Origin: Rheinheimera sp. SA_1
Lineage (GTDB): Bacteria > Pseudomonadota > Gammaproteobacteria > Enterobacterales > Alteromonadaceae
Length of the DNA: 64,000 nt
Reading direction: 5' to 3'
Assembly (NCBI RefSeq): GCF_001669775.1
Contig: NZ_LXWK01000015.1
Location: 744,001 to 808,000, forward strand
Notes under the pieces: generated by a model
What the model saw: only the letters and a program-made list of their open reading frames with translations
Told to the model about the DNA's origin: nothing
Databases searched by the model: none
Made by a program: the position numbers and the translations under genes
Shown: one piece after another, positions 59,432-64,000 of the stretch
Numbering within the stretch: position 1 is the first letter of the stretch
How the letters are laid out: the number at the start of each line of letters is the position of its first letter

Positions 59432-60343
59432 ATGCCGTACCGGCCAAAATCGACTTTGGAACAATGGCGCATTTTGCAGGCCGTAGTCGATGCCGGCGGT
59501 TATTCTCAGGCTGCTGATCTATTAAATAAAAGCCAATCCAGTCTCAATCATGCGGTGGCAAAACTACAAAACCAGCTCGGTGTCGAATTGCTGCAGGTGA
59601 TTGGCCGCAAAGCTTTTTTAACCGAGGCCGGTGATGTGATGCTGCGCCGCTCAAGGATTCTGACGCAGCAAATTGAAGACTTAGAACTGCTCGCCGCCAG
59701 TATTGATATGGGTTGGGAGCCGGAAATTCGTATCGCGGTAGAGCTGGTTTACCCAAAAGAATATTTATATCAGGCGCTGGCGCTGTTTCACCCGCAGAGT
59801 CGCGGCAGTCGGATCCAAATTATTGATACGGTGATCACCGGCACCACCGAAGTCATTCTGGAAGGGAAAGCCGATTTAGTCATAGCTGCAACAGGAGTGA
59901 TCCCTCGCGGCTATTTGGGCGAACCGATTTATGTTGCCCACTTAATTCCGGTGATTGGTGCAGCGCATTTATTAGCTCAGCATAAGCAACTGGATTTAGA
60001 TGAACTTAGCCAACATCTGCAAATTGTGATCCGGGATACCGCCAGCAAACCAATGGAAGGCCCGGGCGGCTGGCTCAAAGCCGAACAGCGCTGGACCGTC
60101 AGTAATTTTTATGAAGCCATTGAAATCATTAAAAGTGGCATCGGCTTTTGTTGGTTGCCGGAGCATCTGGTAAAAAACCTGATTGCCGAAGGCGTGTTAT
60201 ACCGGTTGCCACTGACACAAAGTTCAGAGCGATTGGCCCCAATGTCACTATTAACACCTAAAGAAGAAAAATTAGGGCCGGGCAGCCGGCAACTCCGTCA
60301 ATTGATCCTTGCCATTCATGGCAAAACAGGAAGTCCGCTATGA
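59432..60343 (+). CDS. LysR-family transcriptional regulator
   Basis: 303 residues. N-terminal winged helix (about 10-68) with LQAVVDAGGYSQAADLLNKSQSSLNHAVAKLQ, then a substrate-binding effector domain (about 95-295). AAAGGAG precedes the ATG. It lies 17 bp after cmoB and overlaps the small gene that follows by 4 bp. Target genes unknown. Confidence 0.92.
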   Translation: MPYRPKSTLEQWRILQAVVDAGGYSQAADLLNKSQSSLNHAVAKLQNQLGVELLQVIGRKAFLTEAGDVMLRRSRILTQQIEDLELLAASIDMGWEPEIRIAVELVYPKEYLYQALALFHPQSRGSRIQIIDTVITGTTEVILEGKADLVIAATGVIPRGYLGEPIYVAHLIPVIGAAHLLAQHKQLDLDELSQHLQIVIRDTASKPMEGPGGWLKAEQRWTVSNFYEAIEIIKSGIGFCWLPEHLVKNLIAEGVLYRLPLTQSSERLAPMSLLTPKEEKLGPGSRQLRQLILAIHGKTGSPL

Positions 60344-60750
60344 GCACTCAACCAGAACTTGATACATTAATGCAGCAATGTGCCGCCGATGCGGTGCAAT
60401 TCGCCGCGGAAGAATACCAAATCAACCTTGATTTCAGTCTGGAAAGCCTACTACTGGTCGACAGCCTGTTGTCGCGGTTACATGAAGTGAATCGTCTGCA
60501 ACGCTTCAGTGACGAGCACATGTTTACCCTGTGTAATATTTTTGCCGCTTATGTCGGGCAAATATTTATCAACGTCGTTGGTGGGGAATGGATCCATCAA
60601 AAAGCCGATGAAACAGCACCTTACGTCAGTTTGAACTACAACAACCGCGAGTTTCCATTGGCATCACTGTGTTATCACAAAATCAGCAAAGATCATAACC
60701 TGAGCGTGCGGGATTACATCAGCAAGGCGATGAGCAATGTAATGCAATAA
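60340..60750 (+). CDS. Conserved hypothetical protein, possibly DUF3806-like
   Basis: 136 residues, acidic and helical, without signal or membrane segment. NIFAAYVGQIFINVVGGEW near the middle resembles DUF3806-type proteins, but I am not certain of the family. Its start overlaps the LysR stop as ATGA, so it is co-translated with that regulator. Function unknown. Confidence 0.6.
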   Translation: MSTQPELDTLMQQCAADAVQFAAEEYQINLDFSLESLLLVDSLLSRLHEVNRLQRFSDEHMFTLCNIFAAYVGQIFINVVGGEWIHQKADETAPYVSLNYNNREFPLASLCYHKISKDHNLSVRDYISKAMSNVMQ

Positions 60751-60761
60751 CCTTTTGATAA

Positions 60762-60810
60762 CAGGGGCTTGAATCTGTCTATGGTGAGTGGGATTCATCT
60801 GGTGCCCCTG
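60762..60810 (+). repeat. Two-part hairpin between the LysR unit and purM
   Basis: CAGGGGC (60762-60768) pairs with GCCCCTG (60804-60810), and TGAATC (60770-60775) with GATTCA (60792-60797), leaving a 16-nt loop and a 6-nt bulge. No T-tract follows. It could be an upstream transcript end or a leader structure; the purM promoter (TAAAAT near 60885) is probably downstream of it. Confidence 0.45.
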
Positions 60811-60938
60811 GTGTTGAGGTCAATAGCTACAAAGATAAACTGCGCCAGCCGAGCCTTAATCCTTTTGTCTGACGGCAGAACAGGGTAAAATGCGGCGGAT
60901 TTTTTGACCCGTATTCATTTTTGCCATCGAGGATTACC

Positions 60939-61991
60939 GTGAGCGAACAAAAAACTTCGTTAAGTTACAAAGATGCAGGCGTAGATATTGATGCTGGTGA
61001 GGCTTTAGTCGACCGGATCAAAGGTGCAGTTAAACGTACGACCCGCAAAGAAGTAATTGGTGGCCTCGGTGGTTTTGGCGCTATGTGTCAAATCCCAGCC
61101 GGTTATAAAGAGCCAGTCCTGGTATCGGGCACTGACGGTGTAGGTACCAAGTTACGACTGGCCATCGACCTCAACCGTCATGACAGCGTTGGTATCGACT
61201 TAGTCGCCATGTGCGTTAACGATATCGTGGTTCAAGGCGCTGAACCGTTGTTTTTCCTCGATTACTACGCCACCGGTAAATTAGATGTTGATGTAGCGGC
61301 CAGTGTGGTCAATGGTATCGCCGATGGTTGTGAACAATCAGGTTGTGCCCTGGTTGGCGGTGAAACTGCTGAAATGCCAGGCATGTACCATACAGGCGAT
61401 TACGACATCGCCGGTTTCTGTGTTGGCGTGGTCGAAAAAGCCGACATCATTGATGGTTCTAAGGTCAAAGCCGGTGACCAAATCATCGCTCTCGCCTCTT
61501 CTGGCCCACATTCCAATGGGTTTTCACTCATTCGTAAAATTATCGAAGTCAGCGGTCAAACGCCGGATGTTATGCTGGAAGGCAAAACCCTGGCCGACCA
61601 TTTAATGGCGCCGACCCGCATTTATGTGAAAAACTTGCTGGCACTGATTAAAGCCGTTCCGGTACATGCACTGTGCCACATCACCGGTGGCGGTTTCTGG
61701 GAAAATATTCCACGGGTATTACCAGAACAGACCAAAGCAGTTTGTAACGAGCAAAGTTATCAATGGCCGGCAGTTTTTGACTGGTTGCAACAACAAGGCA
61801 ATGTCACCCGTCATGAAATGTACCGCACCTTTAATTGTGGTGTGGGCATGATCGTGGTGGTAAGTGCCGACAATCTGGCTCCGGCACTGCAATTCCTGCA
61901 AGATGCGGGCGAAACTGCCTGGCACTTAGGTGAAATTCAAACTGCGGCTGAAGGTGAAGCGCAGGTTGTGATCCCTGGCGTAAATGCATAA
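60939..61991 (+). CDS. purM: Phosphoribosylformylglycinamidine cyclo-ligase
   Basis: 350 residues from a GTG start at 60939, which has GAGGA at the proper distance. Makes aminoimidazole ribonucleotide from FGAM with ATP in purine synthesis. Motifs: [50 protein letters not shown] and [12 protein letters not shown]. It lies 6 bp ahead of purN. Confidence 0.97.
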   Translation: MSEQKTSLSYKDAGVDIDAGEALVDRIKGAVKRTTRKEVIGGLGGFGAMCQIPAGYKEPVLVSGTDGVGTKLRLAIDLNRHDSVGIDLVAMCVNDIVVQGAEPLFFLDYYATGKLDVDVAASVVNGIADGCEQSGCALVGGETAEMPGMYHTGDYDIAGFCVGVVEKADIIDGSKVKAGDQIIALASSGPHSNGFSLIRKIIEVSGQTPDVMLEGKTLADHLMAPTRIYVKNLLALIKAVPVHALCHITGGGFWENIPRVLPEQTKAVCNEQSYQWPAVFDWLQQQGNVTRHEMYRTFNCGVGMIVVVSADNLAPALQFLQDAGETAWHLGEIQTAAEGEAQVVIPGVNA

Positions 61992-61997
61992 ACCATT

Positions 61998-62654
61998 ATG
62001 AAATCAATTGTTGTACTGATTTCAGGTAGTGGTTCAAACCTGCAGGCCATTATCGATGCTTGTGCGGCTGGCTTTATTGCCGGTCGCATCAGCGCCGTCA
62101 TTTCGAACAAGGCCGGGGTTTTTGGGCTACAACGCGCTTTAGAAGCGGACATTCCAACTGTGGTGCTGGACCATAAAACCTTTCCTGATCGGCAAAGTTA
62201 TGATGCGGCATTACTACAGAGCATCGATAGTTTTCAGCCTGATTTAGTGGTGCTGGCCGGTTTTATGCGTATTTTAACACCTGAATTTGTCGGGCATTAT
62301 CAAGGGCGATTATTAAATATTCACCCTTCGTTATTGCCAAAATATCAGGGTTTGCATACGCATCAGCGTGCATTGGACGCCGGTGATACGCAGCATGGTT
62401 GCAGCGTGCATTTTGTCACGGCGGAACTCGATGGTGGACCTGTGGTATTACAGGCTAAAGTCCCTATTTTTACCGGGGATGATGCGACGATAATTGCCGA
62501 GCGTGTACACGAACAGGAACACCAAATTTACCCACTTGTGGTCCGTTGGTTTTGTCAGGGACGTTTACAACAGCAGGCAGATAAGGCATTGTTGGATGGC
62601 CAGATTTTATCAGACCATGGATATGCCGACGATGATGATCACGACAATTCATAA
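61998..62654 (+). CDS. purN: Phosphoribosylglycinamide formyltransferase
   Basis: 218 residues. Transfers a formyl group from 10-formyl-tetrahydrofolate to GAR. Start VVLISGSGSNLQAIID, catalytic residues Asn/His in NIHPSLLPKYQGLHTH and Asp in DGGPVVLQAKVP. The C-terminal acidic tail (DDDDHD) overlaps the start of the next gene. Confidence 0.97.
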   Translation: MKSIVVLISGSGSNLQAIIDACAAGFIAGRISAVISNKAGVFGLQRALEADIPTVVLDHKTFPDRQSYDAALLQSIDSFQPDLVVLAGFMRILTPEFVGHYQGRLLNIHPSLLPKYQGLHTHQRALDAGDTQHGCSVHFVTAELDGGPVVLQAKVPIFTGDDATIIAERVHEQEHQIYPLVVRWFCQGRLQQQADKALLDGQILSDHGYADDDDHDNS

Positions 62655-63426
62655 ATGGCGCCTGATGGCGTCATTTTTTTGCCTCGCCATTCCACAAGTG
62701 TTTGCCGCACAAAATACTGCGGTTGCCACAGAAGCAACAGCGAAGCCTGCCGCTCAGGTTCCGGTGGCGGTCAGTACCGATGCAGCCATTGGCTTTAAGC
62801 CCTTTGAAGCCAGTTATCAGATTTTACGTTCAGGTAAAAAGCATGGCGAAGCATCGCGTTATTTAAAACGGGATGGTGTCGGCTATGAACTTGGTTATAA
62901 CAGCAAAATCAGCTGGTTGGTCTTCAAAGATGAACGTAAAGAACGCTCACGTTTTGTGATTGAACAAGGCCGGCTCAAACCAAGCCATTATTTAATGCAA
63001 CGTTCTGGCACTGGCCCCAGCCGTCATTATGAACTGAGTCTTGATTGGGCGCAGAAGCAGTTAAAAACGGAAAAAAAGCAAGTCGTCAAACAAATTCCAT
63101 GGAATGACCAATGGCTGGATATGTTGAGTTTCCATGGCCAGATTGTGTTGGATATTCAACAAGGCAAAACTGATTTTGTTTACGACGTACTTAACCGCCA
63201 TGGTGAAAACCGCACTTATAAATACAAAGTGGCTACCGAAGAATGGCTGTCTTTGCCTTATGGCAAGGTCAAAGCAATCCGCATCGAACGGTATGGCCAA
63301 GGCCCTGATAAACAGGTGTATGCCTGGCTGGCACCAGAGCTGGATTATCTGTTGGTTCGATTGTGGCAATCAGAAGATGATGTTGAGCAATTTGATGTGC
63401 AGCTGAGTCAGTATCAGCCGCAGTAG
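62632..63426 (+). CDS. DUF3108 family periplasmic protein
   Basis: 264 residues counted from ATG 62632 (ATG at 62617, 62623 and 62635 are also in frame). Signal peptide with core LMASFFCLAIPQVFAAQ. The domain (about 50-255) begins FEASYQILRSGKKHGEAS and includes WQKQLKTEKK-like strands and LPYGKVKAIRIER, a beta-rich fold. Function unknown. The overlap with the end of purN suggests co-transcription, as seen in related genomes. Confidence 0.8.
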   Translation: MMITTIHKWRLMASFFCLAIPQVFAAQNTAVATEATAKPAAQVPVAVSTDAAIGFKPFEASYQILRSGKKHGEASRYLKRDGVGYELGYNSKISWLVFKDERKERSRFVIEQGRLKPSHYLMQRSGTGPSRHYELSLDWAQKQLKTEKKQVVKQIPWNDQWLDMLSFHGQIVLDIQQGKTDFVYDVLNRHGENRTYKYKVATEEWLSLPYGKVKAIRIERYGQGPDKQVYAWLAPELDYLLVRLWQSEDDVEQFDVQLSQYQPQ

Positions 63427-63477
63427 TTTTGCATTTGATACCGTTCAAAACCCAATTCAGACAACAATAGGTTGAAC

Positions 63478-64000
63478 TTACAGCAGTTCAACCTGTTCTC
63501 CTGCTCTAAACAAACAAGCTTCGCCAGGTGCCATCGCCTGCCATTGCTCGTTGGTGGTTAAAGGCAAGGTTGCGACTATCGTTACCACATCGTTAGGTGT
63601 GGTTTCCTGACTGAAATCAATATCCACATCCACATCTGATAATTTCGCTGTGCCAAATGGTGCGCGGCGGGTGATCCAATGCAATTTGGTACTGCAATAA
63701 CAAAACAAATATTCGCCATCAGATAACAACAAGTTAAATACACCTTGCTGCTTTAACTGGTCAGAGAGCTTTTTAATCAGGCGGAACAGCTGCTTACGTG
63801 CAGGTGGTTTATCAGGATAGCGCGCTGCCAGCTCCGATAGGATAAAGCAAAATGCCGATTCACTATCCGTGGTGCCAACCGCTTTAAAGCGCCCCTGCGC
63901 CAGCGATTTGTAGTCTTTCAGCTGACCATTATGGGCGTAAGTCCAATAACGTCCCCACAATTCGCGGGTAAACGGGTGAGTGTTCTCAAGTGCGACCCGA
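63478..64000 (-). CDS. Class II glutamine amidotransferase, YafJ-like (5' part cut by window edge)
   Basis: The frame stays open to the window end (ENTHPFTRELWGRYW). The N-terminal nucleophile cysteine and first strands lie outside. Visible features: NTHPF and TYAHNGQL of the glutamine-binding pocket, GTTDSESAFCFIL, and a late LFCYCSTKLHWITR. The family (YafJ/EgtC-like) hydrolyses amide bonds of glutamine-like substrates; function in this organism unknown. Confidence 0.88.
   Translation of the reverse strand, partial: RVALENTHPFTRELWGRYWTYAHNGQLKDYKSLAQGRFKAVGTTDSESAFCFILSELAARYPDKPPARKQLFRLIKKLSDQLKQQGVFNLLLSDGEYLFCYCSTKLHWITRRAPFGTAKLSDVDVDIDFSQETTPNDVVTIVATLPLTTNEQWQAMAPGEACLFRAGEQVELL

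Noticed and set aside
60751-60938. Purine riboswitch or PurR operator upstream of purM
   Set aside because: No purine-riboswitch core words and no ACGCAAACGTTTGCGT-like sequence are visible.
62494-62631. Long N-terminal extension of the DUF3108 protein
   Set aside because: It overlaps purN in another frame and would place the signal peptide 40 residues inside the protein.

Overview
The window is chromosomal DNA from a gammaproteobacterium. Gene orders such as aspS-yebC-ruvC-ruvA-ruvB next to tolQRAB-pal-cpoB, cmoA-cmoB, purM-purN, and protein families such as RlmJ, RlmA, RlmC, YgjP and YciU point to the Alteromonadales/Chromatiaceae neighbourhood. A Rheinheimera/Alishewanella-like organism is my inference; no rRNA or species marker is present. 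Genes are dense on both strands. There is no prophage, integrase, transposase or CRISPR array.

Layout. 0-9.4 kb: a truncated DsbD/ScsB-type disulfide reductase, an MBL-fold hydrolase divergent from a TetR regulator with a near-perfect operator, ahpC and ahpF as two transcription units, a response regulator with a degenerate receiver, an M24 peptidase and a YkvA-like protein. 9.4-17 kb: a lytic transglycosylase, a DUF4097-type lipoprotein built on a DDGSGD ladder, a Yip1 membrane protein, then a tightly packed MacA/MacB-like efflux operon that carries its own LytS-type kinase and LytTR regulator. 17-24 kb: a REP pair, a superinfection-immunity-like peptide, and a 1502-residue hybrid kinase followed by an HD-GYP phosphodiesterase. 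24-41 kb: RNA methyltransferases (YfiF-like, RlmJ, RlmA, RlmC), a secreted S1/P1 nuclease, an overlapping yciU-hutD-hydrolase group, a NarL-type two-component pair, and a TonB / ECF sigma / putative anti-sigma group followed by ygjP, a glutamylcyclotransferase-like gene and a serine hydrolase.

41-54 kb is the conserved housekeeping core: tRNA-Ser(GGA), nadA, four tandem tRNA-Lys(UUU), cpoB-pal-tolB-tolA-tolR-tolQ (all read leftwards), ruvB-ruvA-ruvC-yebC and aspS. The usual ybgC between ruvB and tolQ is missing. In its place lies an AT-rich spacer with a well-formed promoter, a structured stretch and a rho-independent terminator on the + strand: a strong candidate for an undescribed small RNA of about 170 nt. 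54-64 kb holds a diguanylate cyclase with three tandem solute-binding domains, a DUF72 protein, cmoA-cmoB, a LysR regulator with a coupled small gene, purM-purN, a DUF3108 protein and a truncated YafJ-type amidotransferase.

Three copies of an about 125-160 bp palindromic interspersed element (5.85, 29.3 and 32.7 kb) share a core but differ elsewhere in ways that keep each copy self-complementary. One sits in the ahpC leader and another supplies the last codons of a VOC-family gene. With the small RNA candidate and the two tRNA-Lys copies that carry an A53-U61 pair, these are the most unusual signals in the window.
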